This document shows, piece after piece, positions 1 to 8,066 of a stretch of 64,000 nucleotides of DNA. The translations under genes and the position numbers were made by a program. Below the pieces are notes generated by a model. That model was given only the letters and a program-made list of their open reading frames with translations. It had not been told where the DNA came from and did no database searches. How positions within the stretch are numbered: position 1 is the stretch's first letter; each line of letters starts with the position of its first letter. The stretch comes from Paenibacillus agricola (GTDB lineage Bacteria; Bacillota; Bacilli; Paenibacillales; NBRC-103111): positions 62,001-126,000 of the forward strand of contig NZ_JAAOIW010000009.1 in assembly GCF_011440305.1 (NCBI RefSeq), written 5' to 3'.

Positions 1-259
1 CCATAAGCGCCCGGTTCGAAGGAATGCCATGGGCCACCACATCGTTGACCGAGATGCAGGTTTCGGCGGGGAAACCGTTGTACCCTTTCGTAAACTGCTT
101 GCCGCCCAGCTTGGTGATGTGTCTGGCAACAAAGTCATTGATTTCCCGGGTAGTGATCCCAGGCTTGATCAGATTGGCCACCTCGCGGTAGCAGTCCGCA
201 ACGATTTGGCTCGCCGGTTTCATCTCTTCGATTTCCCTAGGTGATTTTAAAATGATCAT
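1..259 (-). CDS. map: Type I methionine aminopeptidase, N-terminal part (cut by window edge)
   Basis: This is the first 86 residues of a cytosolic M24A methionine aminopeptidase, which removes the initiator methionine from nascent proteins. The translation opens MIILKSPREIEEMK and contains GFPAETCISVNDVVAHG, the conserved stretch before the metal-binding core, so the catalytic ligands lie beyond the window. The ATG at 257-259 follows a TAAGGAG ribosome binding site at plus-strand 274-280. The gene lies 27 bp downstream of a TetR gene in the same direction, so the two may share a transcript. Sporulating Firmicutes often carry a second map outside the ribosomal operon, and this could be such a copy. 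Identification is firm; which paralogue it is cannot be told. Confidence 0.88.
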   Translation of the reverse strand, partial: MIILKSPREIEEMKPASQIVADCYREVANLIKPGITTREINDFVARHITKLGGKQFTKGYNGFPAETCISVNDVVAHGIPSNRALM

Positions 260-286
260 CTTTTGTTTATTCGCTCCTTATCAATT

Positions 287-1009
287 CTATAATTTTAAAA
301 ACAGGGCGATATCCCTGGCCTCCTCGTGCAGCTTTCCGCGGCGAAGCGAAATCGAGGCGCAGCCGACCAAGGCGGCCAGCAGCATTTCCGCGCGCTGTAG
401 CAGATAATGCGGCTCCGCCGCGTTTCCACCGGAAGCAGCAGCCCCGTCCGCGGCACGCCTGGTTTCCAGCAGCACGGCTAGCGGCGTGAGCACCTCCCGG
501 CGAAAGGCGGCCGAGAGCGGGGTCGACCGCGCTTCAGGCAGCGAGGTAAAGCCCTCACCGGCCAGCTTATGCAGCAGGTACAGGCCGTGGTCCTCCGCCC
601 AAAGCTGCAGCAGCCGGACGCCGGCGGCGGCGACGGGGCCAAGCTCTGCGGCAGCGGCTGTTTTGTCGCTTCCGCTTCGGGAATCCGCGGCAGCCGAGTT
701 CCCAGTGTCCGCCGCAGCAGCCAAGCTGAATTGCCCGCCCGCCGGAGCCTCCCTCGAAGCCGAAGCGCGCGGGGCCTCCAACCATCCCCCGGCCCGCACC
801 AAAGCGTCCCATAGCAGATCGTGGAGCAAATCGCCCTTATTGCTGTAATAATGGTATACCGTGCCATAGCCGAGTCCCGCCTGCGCGGCCACATCGCGGA
901 TTTCCAGTAAAGGCCCTTTATTCAAAAACACATCGGCAGCGGCTTTACGGATTTGCGCTAGACGCCGCAGCCGGATATCTTCGTTTTGTTCCTTCGTGCG
1001 TGGAGTCAT
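287..1009 (-). CDS. TetR/AcrR family transcriptional regulator with alanine-rich insert
   Basis: A 240-residue DNA-binding repressor. The N-terminal helix-turn-helix (about residues 12-65) contains IRDVAAQAGLGYGTVYHYYSNK, quoted here as two adjoining parts IRDVAAQAGLG and YGTVYHYYSNK, which is a classic TetR recognition helix. The ligand-binding domain is interrupted at about residues 78-125 by a low-complexity stretch rich in Ala, Ser and Gly, and the DNA there is markedly richer in G+C than its neighbours. The start ATG follows AGAGGTG. It precedes map by 27 bp. The ligand and targets are unknown. The family call is secure from the helix-turn-helix alone. Confidence 0.88.
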   Translation of the reverse strand: MTPRTKEQNEDIRLRRLAQIRKAAADVFLNKGPLLEIRDVAAQAGLGYGTVYHYYSNKGDLLHDLLWDALVRAGGWLEAPRASASREAPAGGQFSLAAAADTGNSAAADSRSGSDKTAAAAELGPVAAAGVRLLQLWAEDHGLYLLHKLAGEGFTSLPEARSTPLSAAFRREVLTPLAVLLETRRAADGAAASGGNAAEPHYLLQRAEMLLAALVGCASISLRRGKLHEEARDIALFLKL

Positions 1010-1584
1010 CTCGTCCGTTCACCTCTTTTATTTTCGACCTACTACTATGTCAATATAAAACATCGGCTTGCGAATAACAAGAGATTAGCTGGAGAATTTC
1101 CGGCTCAACCTAGAAATCGGTGCTTAACCAACGCCTCGAACGAGCGACCTGTTTGGTACATTGCTACGCTAACAGTTGTCATAGCGATTAGTCGGTCCAA
1201 AAAACGGAGGTTTCTTTTCTAACGGTTGTCTCCTCTGCCTTCGAAAAAACGGGAAATAGGCCCGCTGGCAACCGTTACATTTTGTAAACCCCCATTTTTA
1301 CCCAAATAGCGTGGCTCACAACCATTAGATTTTTCGCACGCTTTTACGTACTCGCATCGACTCCTCTGGTCAAGCACCGATTTCGGTTTTGAGCCGGAAT
1401 TCCCGTTAATCCCCGGGCTTGTTATTTCAGGGTATTTCTGTATTAATTCCATTAACCTGCCCGTTACTTCAAAGGCAAAATAGACCGCAGTGGCGGTCTG
1501 CCTCATTCGTTCCATGCTGGTCTTGTATAACCCACTCTTCTGAATTTAATTTCTTCGCTATTAAGCACGAATGCTTCGTAAAGA
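1010..1584. other. 575-bp stretch without a secure gene, possibly a dispersed repeat
   Basis: No convincing gene is seen. A minus-strand frame of 98 codons (1219-1515) is open but matches no family I recognise. Three related blocks recur: TAACAGTTGTC near 1169, TAACGGTTG at 1219-1227, and its inverse CAACCGTTA at 1269-1277. The last two form a 9-bp inverted repeat. The stretch could be an intergenic repeat of the species rather than a gene. Confidence 0.3.
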
Positions 1585-1671
1585 CTAATTGTACCAATTT
1601 AATGATATTTCCAAATCTTTTACTGGAATGAAAACTCCGTCGATTCCTTGAAATAAAGCAGTATTATTCAT
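1585..1671 (-). pseudogene. VOC (glyoxalase-like) family protein, N-terminal remnant
   Basis: A 28-codon frame opens MNNTALFQGIDGVFIPVKDL and stops soon after LNWYN. The pattern of a first beta strand followed by DLEISLNWY is the start of a vicinal-oxygen-chelate protein, normally about 120-150 residues. A good ribosome binding site (AAGGAAGAAATTAC before ATG) remains, so the 5' end of a real gene has been kept while the body is lost. It is not a continuation of the VOC scrap at 1860-2058, because that scrap lies upstream on this strand. Confidence 0.55.
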
Positions 1672-1859
1672 GTAATTTCTTCCTTTCCTTTATTTTTCAT
1701 CAATTAAGATTTTGGTCCGTAACCCAATAAATTTACTTTTCAATTCGTTCTATTACTTGTGAAACTCCAGTGTTGTCGTTTGTAGCTGCGTTCTCCATTT
1801 TCTCAGTTGATCAACACCATTATGCATGGCTATAGAAATAACCAGACATTTTAAAAGCA

Positions 1860-2058
1860 TTAATTACTTACCATCAGGAGATTACCATCTGGATCTCTCT
1901 GTATCTCAGTTACAAGTTCAACTTCATTATTTTTCATAAATTGATATGAAGCATAAATATCGTCTGTTTGAAACATAAACGCAGGTGTTTTATATGTAGG
2001 TGGCCTTCTGGCGCATTGCCACCCCACATTGGCATTTGGATAAATTTGTTGTCTGTTT
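1860..2058 (-). pseudogene. VOC family protein, C-terminal remnant
   Basis: The open frame ends PAFMFQTDDIYASYQFMKNN, then VELVTEIQRDPDGNLLMVSN and a stop. This matches the last beta-alpha-beta-beta unit of a vicinal-oxygen-chelate protein, with DPDGN before the final strand. The usual residues between EIQ and RDPDGN are missing, and no start belongs to it. It abuts the stop of the XRE regulator gene, so it appears to be the tail of a gene whose 5' part was replaced. Confidence 0.5.
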
Positions 2059-2277
2059 TTATTGAGTGTCTTCGTCGCTTTTGTACTCCAAAATATCACC
2101 TGGCTGACAATCCAAAGTCTTACATATCGCTTCTAATGTTGAAAAACGAACCGCTTTTGCTTTCCCATTTTTCAGAATGGAAAGATTCGCCATAGTAATT
2201 CCAACCCTCTCCGAAAGCTCCGTTACGCTCATTTTTCGTTTTGCTAACATCACATCAATATTAATAATAATTGCCAT
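2059..2277 (-). CDS. Small XRE-family (Cro/CI) regulator, YozG-like
   Basis: A 72-residue protein that is almost entirely one helix-turn-helix: MLAKRKMSVTELSERVGIT, then NLSILKNGKAKAVRFSTLEA. This is the YozG-type compact regulator usually encoded beside a DUF2975 membrane protein, as here. An upstream in-frame GTG at 2286 exists, but the ATG at 2277 is preferred because GAGGTGGAG sits directly before it. That ribosome binding site overlaps the stop of the upstream gene, which implies translational coupling. The regulated genes are unknown. Confidence 0.87.
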   Translation of the reverse strand: MAIIINIDVMLAKRKMSVTELSERVGITMANLSILKNGKAKAVRFSTLEAICKTLDCQPGDILEYKSDEDTQ

Positions 2278-2287
2278 ATGCTCCACC

Positions 2288-2770
2288 TCAGACCGTTAAA
2301 TCATTTTCTGATTTTATATTAATAGCTTCTTGTAAAAGTCTTTGGAGAACAGCAGCAAAAACGGCGATCACCATAGAGGCGAAAATAAAGACCAATCCCA
2401 TTGGTATGAAACTTGGAGGGTCAACTCTCTTCCCCATGAGATAGTAGAGTGGCATACCTAACAGGTACAAGGTACTGATTGTGATGGCACAGTATTTTAT
2501 ATTCTTTAAAGCTTTTACCGATAATTCCGAGAACGCTTGGTTCTTATCAATATAGCTTAAAAGTTTAAAAGCTTGATACAGAGCAAAGTAAAAAGGAATC
2601 GCTGCTGCGTACATATCGATTAAAACGAGAGATTTCATATAAGCCGTTTCTGGATACAATTCTCCAGCAAAATTCCCAATCTTAGGCACTAAAAATATGC
2701 ACAATGCGAGAATTGGGATTCCAATAAGAATAACAGCTATCTTCAAAAAGAGTGTTTTTCCTCGTTTCAT
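2288..2770 (-). CDS. DUF2975 family four-helix membrane protein
   Basis: A 160-residue integral membrane protein with four hydrophobic helices at about residues 6-30, 44-73, 86-112 and 120-148. A short loop, KNQAFSELSVKALKN, precedes helix 3 and is typical of DUF2975. It is followed by the small XRE regulator, whose ribosome binding site overlaps its stop codon. DUF2975/XRE pairs recur in Firmicutes. A role as membrane partner of the regulator is often guessed, but no function is established. A copy of the dispersed CTGCCCGTTAG repeat lies 150 bp upstream. Confidence 0.85.
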   Translation of the reverse strand: MKRGKTLFLKIAVILIGIPILALCIFLVPKIGNFAGELYPETAYMKSLVLIDMYAAAIPFYFALYQAFKLLSYIDKNQAFSELSVKALKNIKYCAITISTLYLLGMPLYYLMGKRVDPPSFIPMGLVFIFASMVIAVFAAVLQRLLQEAINIKSENDLTV

Positions 2771-2920
2771 AAACTACACCTCACTTATTTAATGTCAGTT
2801 TTTACTTCACAACATAATTTATCGTTTTACAATAAATAAATATCGTTTTTGATAAAATAAAAAGCATTTCTTATTACAAAGAAATGCTCTTACTTTAAAT
2901 TGTTAATTTACAACTTATTC

Positions 2921-2985
2921 AACAAAACTGCCCGTTAGTTGAGCGACGCAGTCAGTCTATTAGTTTATTATTCGTTGTATAAACA
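2921..2985. repeat. Dispersed intergenic repeat, copy A
   Basis: Reads AACAAAACTGCCCGTTAGTT then GAGCGACGCAGTCAGTCTAT followed by TAGTTTATTATTC. It closely resembles copy C at 15901-15956 over about 55 bp. It lies between the DUF2975 gene and the arsM-like remnant. Confidence 0.55.
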
Positions 2986-3027
2986 TTATTATTTAGTCTA
3001 TTAAGAAGCTGAGATCCAACATTTAAC

Positions 3028-3252
3028 TTAATTCCTGCTATAACCGCTGACACGATGTACTGCTCTATATTCGCTCCAGGCATCTTGCCTCAACAACGAT
3101 GCACCAGAGATACACCCGGAATAAAGTACGTCCATATCGTTCTTAATTTCTATTGGAAGTTCAGCAGTCGTGACAATATCCGAAATGGCAAGACGCCCAC
3201 CGGAACGCAAGACACGATATGCTTCGTCAATACTTGCTGCTTCGCACTTAAC
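3028..3252 (-). pseudogene. ArsM-like SAM-dependent methyltransferase, internal remnant
   Basis: An open frame without a start codon reads EAYRVLRSGGRLAISDIV then TTAELPIEIKNDMD and LYSGCISGAS. This matches the middle of arsenite S-adenosylmethionine methyltransferases, including the cysteine after the substrate-binding loop. The N-terminal SAM-binding part and the usual C-terminus are absent, and the frame ends in unrelated residues. Its upstream boundary lies 5 bp from the stop of the GH43 gene, so the junction is sharp. Full-length ArsM has roughly 260-280 residues; about 75 remain. Confidence 0.6.
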
Positions 3253-3257
3253 CTACT

Positions 3258-4841
3258 CTAGACTTGAGCCTTCGCCTCTTTATAAACAAAATAATCGAAA
3301 TCAGCATGCTTTCTACTACCGCTCAAATCCTGCGCACAAATCCCGATAAATGTACCTGTAAATCGGATATAATCAGCAAAGTCATCCGAAAGATGAATAA
3401 TACTTAGTGCCTCGCCTATCCTTCTCCAGTCCTCACCGTCCGGGGAAAACCAAAATTGGACGTGTTCACGATCAATCACTGCTTTCAAAGCACAACGCTG
3501 AACCCCATTGATACAAACATCCTGTTCTAATAGCTCATCGTATTGCCCCTTTCTACTGCGGACAATTCCCAAGCTTTTACCGGTATCTTCATGGTGAGTG
3601 ATGCGCAAATAAATATAATCCATCGTATCGTAATACAAAATCAGACCGGCCATTTGCTGGAAATGCCCAGGCTCAAATTCAAGGCTTGTTTCGGCTTCAC
3701 AGTAAAATGACTGCTGGCGGCGCGCAACCATGCTTTGTCTATGCACCGAGCTCATCGATTCCATACCCTTCAACCTCAAATATCCCGGACGTTCCGTAAG
3801 CGAAATCCAGGATTCATCAGCTGGAATTCGCAGCGTGCTCCAATCCACCCCAAGTACAGGCTGATCGAAGTCATCTTTTTCTGCAGGGGGTTCTAACGGA
3901 TGCAGGGGAATCCTCGGAGCTGCGACGAGTACGGAAGGGGCATTGCCGCCTCCGTCGACCCTAAGCCATAAGTCATCAGTCCAAGACATGCGCTGGATGG
4001 CCGTCTCTCTGCCCAGGTTACAATATTTATCATGAACGGGACGCCCAACCAAGTGAACCATGTACCATTCGTCGGTGTGCGTTTGAACGATACTTCCATG
4101 TCCTGCCTTTTGCAAGACCAAATCCGGTCTTCCTGCTGAAGTAAGAATCGGGTTTTGAGGATCGACCTCATAAGGCCCCTCAATGGTTTTAGAGCGTGAC
4201 ATGGTCACCGCATGATTATACTGGGTTCCCCCTTCAGCGGTCAGTAAATAATAATAATCATGCCATTTATACAAATGCGGACCTTCCGTAAGCTTTAACT
4301 CTGTTCCTTTAAAAATATTTTTGACCGGCCCGATCAGCATCCGCTCTTCCGCCGAGTATTCTTGCAGAACGATTCCCGCAAAACGGTTATGGTCTTTACG
4401 GTGATCCCAAATCATATTTACAAGCCACTTCCGTCCGTCGTCATCATGGAACAAGGAAGGGTCAAAGCCGCTGCTGTTCAAATAAATCGGTTCTGACCAA
4501 GGTCCCCTAATATCCGCAGCAGTTACCAAATAATTATGGGTATCCTTGAATGCGCCTATTCTGCTTTTTACATCCGTGTAGATCAAATAATAAACACCGT
4601 TATGGTAGCTTAAACACGGCGCCCAGACTCCACAGGAATCCAGATCGCCTTCCATATTTAATTGAGACTTTCTGGTTAGCGGATGAGGAAGCAGCCCCCA
4701 ATGAACAAGATCTCTTGAATGATGGATTTGAACACCCGGAAACCATTCAAAAGTGGAAGTGGCAATATAGTAATCCTCATCCACCCTGAGAATAGAAGGA
4801 TCTGGATTAAATCCGGGTAAAATCGGGTTCGTAATAGTCAT
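3258..4841 (-). CDS. xynB: GH43 beta-xylosidase / alpha-L-arabinofuranosidase
   Basis: A 527-residue family 43 glycoside hydrolase of the XynB type, acting on xylo-oligosaccharides and without a signal peptide, so probably cytoplasmic. The five-bladed propeller carries the expected triad: Asp14 in NPDPSI (base), Asp127 in GFDPSL (pKa modulator) and Glu186 in LTEGPH (acid). These positions match those of known XynB enzymes. Residues from about 325 onward form the usual C-terminal beta-sandwich. The ATG follows TTAGGAGGG and lies one base after the stop of a 37-codon leader frame, which suggests coupling. Substrate preference (xylose or arabinose) cannot be read from sequence. Confidence 0.93.
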   Translation of the reverse strand: MTITNPILPGFNPDPSILRVDEDYYIATSTFEWFPGVQIHHSRDLVHWGLLPHPLTRKSQLNMEGDLDSCGVWAPCLSYHNGVYYLIYTDVKSRIGAFKDTHNYLVTAADIRGPWSEPIYLNSSGFDPSLFHDDDGRKWLVNMIWDHRKDHNRFAGIVLQEYSAEERMLIGPVKNIFKGTELKLTEGPHLYKWHDYYYLLTAEGGTQYNHAVTMSRSKTIEGPYEVDPQNPILTSAGRPDLVLQKAGHGSIVQTHTDEWYMVHLVGRPVHDKYCNLGRETAIQRMSWTDDLWLRVDGGGNAPSVLVAAPRIPLHPLEPPAEKDDFDQPVLGVDWSTLRIPADESWISLTERPGYLRLKGMESMSSVHRQSMVARRQQSFYCEAETSLEFEPGHFQQMAGLILYYDTMDYIYLRITHHEDTGKSLGIVRSRKGQYDELLEQDVCINGVQRCALKAVIDREHVQFWFSPDGEDWRRIGEALSIIHLSDDFADYIRFTGTFIGICAQDLSGSRKHADFDYFVYKEAKAQV

Positions 4842-4842
4842 C

Positions 4843-4956
4843 TTACAATTCCCTCCTAACTATCTTATGGTCTGCTTCTTGGAGCAAGGCTAAAAAATCG
4901 CTTTTCAGCAATTGGAAAATTTGTCCACCCTTATTTGCAAAACGGATAAGTTTCAT
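4843..4956 (-). CDS. 37-codon leader frame before the GH43 gene; resembles a truncated FAH-family N-terminus
   Basis: The frame starts MKLIRFANKGGQIFQ after a good GAGAGGTGAGC ribosome binding site and ends REL, with its stop one base before the GH43 ATG. The opening resembles the first strand of fumarylacetoacetate-hydrolase-family proteins (typically MKLVRF), which are common in sugar-acid clusters. The rest does not. The likeliest reading is the 5' end of a deleted gene that now acts as a coupling leader for GH43. Whether it is translated is inference. Confidence 0.4.
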   Translation of the reverse strand: MKLIRFANKGGQIFQLLKSDFLALLQEADHKIVRREL

Positions 4957-4977
4957 AAATTGCTCACCTCTCTATAT

Positions 4978-4998
4978 GTGTTTTATATTATAAAACAC
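4978..4998. promoter_or_regulatory. Palindromic operator candidate upstream of GH43
   Basis: Arms GTGTTTTAT and ATAAAACAC are perfect inverses around ATT. The site lies 22 bp before the leader start and 137 bp before the GH43 ATG. An A/T-rich site with GTTTTAT arms suits IclR/KdgR-type regulators, and a decayed IclR gene lies 0.24 kb upstream. The assignment is inference. Confidence 0.45.
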
Positions 4999-5236
4999 AG
5001 TTATCAAATTTCGACATAAAAAAATTGGCTTGGACTCGACATGCATAATTGTTGCTACCGTGCGACTTTGAAGTGCAATTCTGCGTCCTATTCGGGAATA
5101 ATGGATCACCGCCTTTCCTCCACTTTATCCAAGTACACACATTTGTTCCCATCATGCCGACAAAACGGTCAAGAGCTTTCGGGCAACTGTACGAATGCCT
5201 AAGCTTTGCAGCATAAGCTGTTCCTTTTCCAGAAGC

Positions 5237-5434
5237 TTAGTCCTCAATTATACTATTCTGTTTCCATGTCATGATGGACGTAACGTGTAACTGAAGCGTT
5301 TTCAACAAGGAGTGTACCGGACTCTTGTAAAGCTTCATTCTCGCGCTGATTTCTGTAATTTCCTGCTCTCTCGCTTGCTCGTCTAATAAATCCAAAATGT
5401 TTCATGCTCTATCCAGCGCTTGAATAATAGGCAT
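5237..5434 (-). pseudogene. IclR-family regulator, N-terminal remnant with nonsense codon
   Basis: From an ATG with AGGAGT ribosome binding site the frame reads MPIIQALDRA, an in-frame TGA, then NILDLLDEQAREQEITEISA, RMKLYKSPVHSLLKTLQLH, and loses similarity before a TAA. This is the winged-helix part of an IclR repressor of the KdgR type. The effector domain is gone. It points toward the GH43 gene and probably once controlled that sugar locus. Confidence 0.6.
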
Positions 5435-5529
5435 AGTATTACTCCTAATCCATAATAATCTTTAAAACCCATACAATCAAGTGAAATTAGTTGAGAACAG
5501 CTGAGCCTTCATCTTTAAGGTGAAATTGC

Positions 5530-5771
5530 TTACCAGGTTATTTGATTTCTTGGAGGCAAGCGTTGTTCGGCTCTTCTGGAAGTGACCCATTCATCACGTT
5601 TGGATTTCGGCAAGAGCAGGTCGACAAGGTGGTCCCCATGCAGATGTCCGATTTCCTTCCCTTCGAATAAAAATTCAAATCCGCCGTATCGGTGAGGTTG
5701 AATCGATTAAGAACATGATAACTCCGAAAATTACTGCTAAAATTAGACTTCGCAATATAGCCCTCATTCAT
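5530..5771 (-). pseudogene. DUF5519 (luciferase-domain) protein, frameshifted remnant
   Basis: One frame reads PHRYGGFEFLFEGKEIGHLH then GDHLVDLLLPKSKRDEW. This is the conserved core of the small DUF5519 luciferase-domain proteins (HRFGG-EF-GKREIGHLHGD). It then degenerates and ends at 5530. A neighbouring frame continues with residues like the family C-terminus, which points to a frameshift. An upstream ATG at 5771 belongs to a different frame. Function of the family is not established. Confidence 0.5.
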
Positions 5772-5797
5772 AAACGGTTCACCCTTAATAAGGGTAA

Positions 5798-6166
5798 TTA
5801 ATTGATACTGTGAAGAGCGTGAAGTGCATCCTGTTTATCTTTTAAAAAGAATACCTGCTTGCCGTTGTTACACTCATAAATAAAATCTTTCAAACTCTTG
5901 CTGTTATACTCATCGAAATCTCCAACAATAGCGAGCTTAACATTGTAGTTCGCATATTTCTGCAGTACTTCACCTGCAAGTCTGGTTTTTAGCTCGAAGA
6001 AATCCTTCGTTACGTTCGATTTGTTGATCATTATTTTATAGCATTCATTGTTGTAATTAATAGAAGCCATTAAATCCAATGCATCTTGAACATCGCGTAT
6101 TATGATGTCAGAGCTATCTACAATTGCGACCCTAGAATTACCCTTTTGGTCGATACATATATTCAT
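5798..6166 (-). CDS. DUF4180 domain-containing protein
   Basis: A complete 122-residue cytosolic protein. It contains the family pattern DVQDALDLMASINYNNEC, FFELKTRLAGEVLQKYANY, KLAIVGDF and the terminal NGKQVFFLKDKQDA. DUF4180 proteins resemble STAS-like folds and are usually encoded singly; no function is established. The start follows AAAGGTGGAATAAAA. It stands alone among pseudogenes. Confidence 0.85.
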   Translation of the reverse strand: MNICIDQKGNSRVAIVDSSDIIIRDVQDALDLMASINYNNECYKIMINKSNVTKDFFELKTRLAGEVLQKYANYNVKLAIVGDFDEYNSKSLKDFIYECNNGKQVFFLKDKQDALHALHSIN

Positions 6167-6412
6167 TTTTATTCCACCTTTCGTTGATAAGTTGCCTTTA
6201 ATCTAACAATTCTAACACTCTATTCACATTTTCGGTTCAGCGTATCACTATTAAACTAACCTGTCCAATAGAAAAGAGGAACTGCAGCATATCAAGCTCC
6301 TTTGCTGTCGTAATCCGTTTGCGTAACAACTTGCAAATTTGAATTCTGCATAAACCATGTATATGCAAATCATACTGTAGTGAGTCAAGTATTTATAAGT
6401 GAACGACAAGAA

Positions 6413-6868
6413 TTACAGCAGGTTTGAAGTAAGCCTTTGTTGAGCTCTTTTTACCATATAAGTTTCTGAATTTCTAACAAAACCATATTTTTCATAAAGT
6501 TTATGAGCATCTTTTGTACCTAATAACCCAGTTAAACCTTGGTATTTCTCCAAATTCACTATGGTATCAACGAATTTTTTGCCTAACCCATTGCTTCTGT
6601 AATTTTCATCAATGTATACGTCACATAAGTAATACATTGTTGCTTTGTCAGTTATTAAACGGGCAAATCCAATTTGTGTTTTTCCATCATATACACCATA
6701 ACAATCTGAATTTTCGATAGATTTAATAATTTGCTCTACAGACCTATTCTTTGCCCAATAACTATTAAGTAAAAAATCGCAAACAATTTCAATGTTTAAT
6801 AAACTCTTGTCATCACTAATAATAAAACCTTTGTAGTCCTCTTCCAAATGAGTGTACCATCCTTTCAT
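6413..6868 (-). CDS. GNAT family N-acetyltransferase
   Basis: A 151-residue acetyl-CoA-dependent acetyltransferase of the compact GNAT fold. The acetyl-CoA-binding loop is visible as DENYRSNGLGKKFVDTIV (R-x-x-G-x-G/K), preceded by strand beta-4 YYLCDVYI and followed by HKLYEKYGFVRN, the usual beta-5/alpha-4 signature. The first ATG after an in-frame TTG is taken as start; no strong ribosome binding site is seen, so the start is uncertain. The substrate is unknown. It is a stand-alone gene with a dispersed repeat copy about 95 bp upstream. Confidence 0.85.
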   Translation of the reverse strand: MKGWYTHLEEDYKGFIISDDKSLLNIEIVCDFLLNSYWAKNRSVEQIIKSIENSDCYGVYDGKTQIGFARLITDKATMYYLCDVYIDENYRSNGLGKKFVDTIVNLEKYQGLTGLLGTKDAHKLYEKYGFVRNSETYMVKRAQQRLTSNLL

Positions 6869-6960
6869 CAATTGACTATCATCGATTGGTATGTATAAGA
6901 AACTGTATTATTTTTCATTATAATGAATAATAATACATTAGTCTATACATTCTTTCTTAT

Positions 6961-7020
6961 TGAATCCTGCCCGTTAGCTGAGTAAAGGCTACCCTAAGAT
7001 CATCCGTCGGCAGCCTCATT
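6961..7020. repeat. Dispersed intergenic repeat, copy B
   Basis: Reads TGAATCCTGCCCGTTAGCTG, then AGTAAAGGCTACCC and GTCGGCAGCC, the last two forming an imperfect hairpin (GGCTACC/GGCAGCC). The core CTGCCCGTTAGCTGAG is shared with copies A and C. It lies about 95 bp upstream of the GNAT gene. Confidence 0.5.
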
Positions 7021-7130
7021 ATTGAATTCTTGTTCACCGTTAGCGTAACAAAAAGGCTGACATCACTGCTAGTTTAGTAATACAGAGGCTTAGACTTATT
7101 TATTGAAATAAAGAATTCTTCTTACGACAT

Positions 7131-7517
7131 TTATACTTTTGTTATGTGACCCCACTTACCACTTATAGTGATTTTTGATTTTCCATCCACGCTAACAACA
7201 GGTCTAGGTGGCATAAGGAATATCGTCTTTGTTGCACTGTCCCAGGACACTTCAAAACTGGATGCTTCTCCTACAAACCGAATAGGCACAAATACGCTAC
7301 CCTCGATATTTCTTGGAGCAACTGACAAAGTTGTCGAGTCACCATTTAATATAGCTTCCGTGTTGTCAACTTGAAGGGTGATTTGGACCCCTGCTTTTTC
7401 AGCAAAAACAGTCCTACTATCTTGATCCCATCGAACCCCAAAGCCCAACATCTCAAATAGTGGTCGGAATTGAACCAACGTTGTCCCTTCATCCAAGATA
7501 GGAGAGGCTACTCCTTT
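7131..7517 (-). pseudogene. Copper-amine-oxidase-like stalk domain protein, N-terminally truncated
   Basis: The frame reads SFKGVASPILDEGTTLVQFR, then PLFEMLGFGVRWD, with repeats VFVPIRFVGEASSFEVSWD near the end. This is the Cu_amine_oxidN1 (stalk) domain common in secreted Paenibacillus proteins. The signal peptide and first strand are missing, and the coding frame runs into an unrelated plus-strand fragment at about 7512, which marks a rearrangement junction. A second, complete member lies at 44014-45096. Confidence 0.7.
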
Positions 7518-7733
7518 GAAGCTCTACGAGCCAAAATACTCTTTACAGAAGGGCTTGCCAAGGAACGTAAGCCTAAGTATCAAAAGCGTCTGGATGACTA
7601 CGAGCTTCGGGATTATTACTTTCCGATGTTCGATAAAAAGCCTCCTGTCGGTGTGATTCGTGAACGTAGCGAACAGCTTCTTGGTATCGACATTTCCACC
7701 TTGATTGGGAAGATGGAGAAGGGCGAATTATAA
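7512..7733 (+). pseudogene. Unidentified protein, C-terminal fragment
   Basis: The open frame reads GYSFEALRAKILFTEGLAKE, then RKPKYQKRLDDYELRDYYF, PMFDKKPPVGVIRERSEQLL and ends GKMEKGEL with a stop at 7731-7733. Its composition is like a real soluble protein, but there is no plausible start because it begins at the junction with the truncated stalk protein. I do not recognise the family. Confidence 0.35.
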
Positions 7734-7751
7734 GCCCTTTTCCACTATAAA

Positions 7752-8035
7752 ATCCGAATACCCATAAAAATAAAAGCCAAAGGTGCCCTGCGAGAAGGGG
7801 GAAAATTTTTGAAATCGAAGGATGCAAGAAATATGCATAAATTGGAACATCAAATAGAAAACCAAATCACAGGAAATATCGAAGACATTTTGAAAAAGAA
7901 CCTGAAAAACCAGATTGATACTTTTGGGTTCGGTAATTATGCACGTGTATATAATAATTTAAGACGAATATAGAAGTGAATTTTGTCATTGAGCAAACGG
8001 GACTAATTATGGACAGTACAGGGGAGAAGGAATAA
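7752..8035 (+). pseudogene. Spore germination lipoprotein GerKC-like, C-terminal remnant
   Basis: The frame reads IKIKAKGALREGGKFLKS, then KLEHQIENQITGNIEDILKK and QIDTFGFGNYARVYNN, followed after a frameshift by EVNFVIEQTGLIMDS. These match the last third of Ger(x)C lipoproteins, where a helix ending in DIFGFGE is followed by the RRTGL strand. Start, signal peptide and N-terminal domain are missing. It is followed by a GerKB-like start in the same direction, the usual order of a ger operon. Confidence 0.55.
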
Positions 8036-8066
8036 GGACAGACCTGCGTCGAGAAGGAGGTTAAGG

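Noticed and set aside
486-848. Several overlapping open frames on both strands within the TetR gene
   Set aside because: The high G+C of the insert removes stop codons in all frames. Only the TetR frame has recognisable domains.
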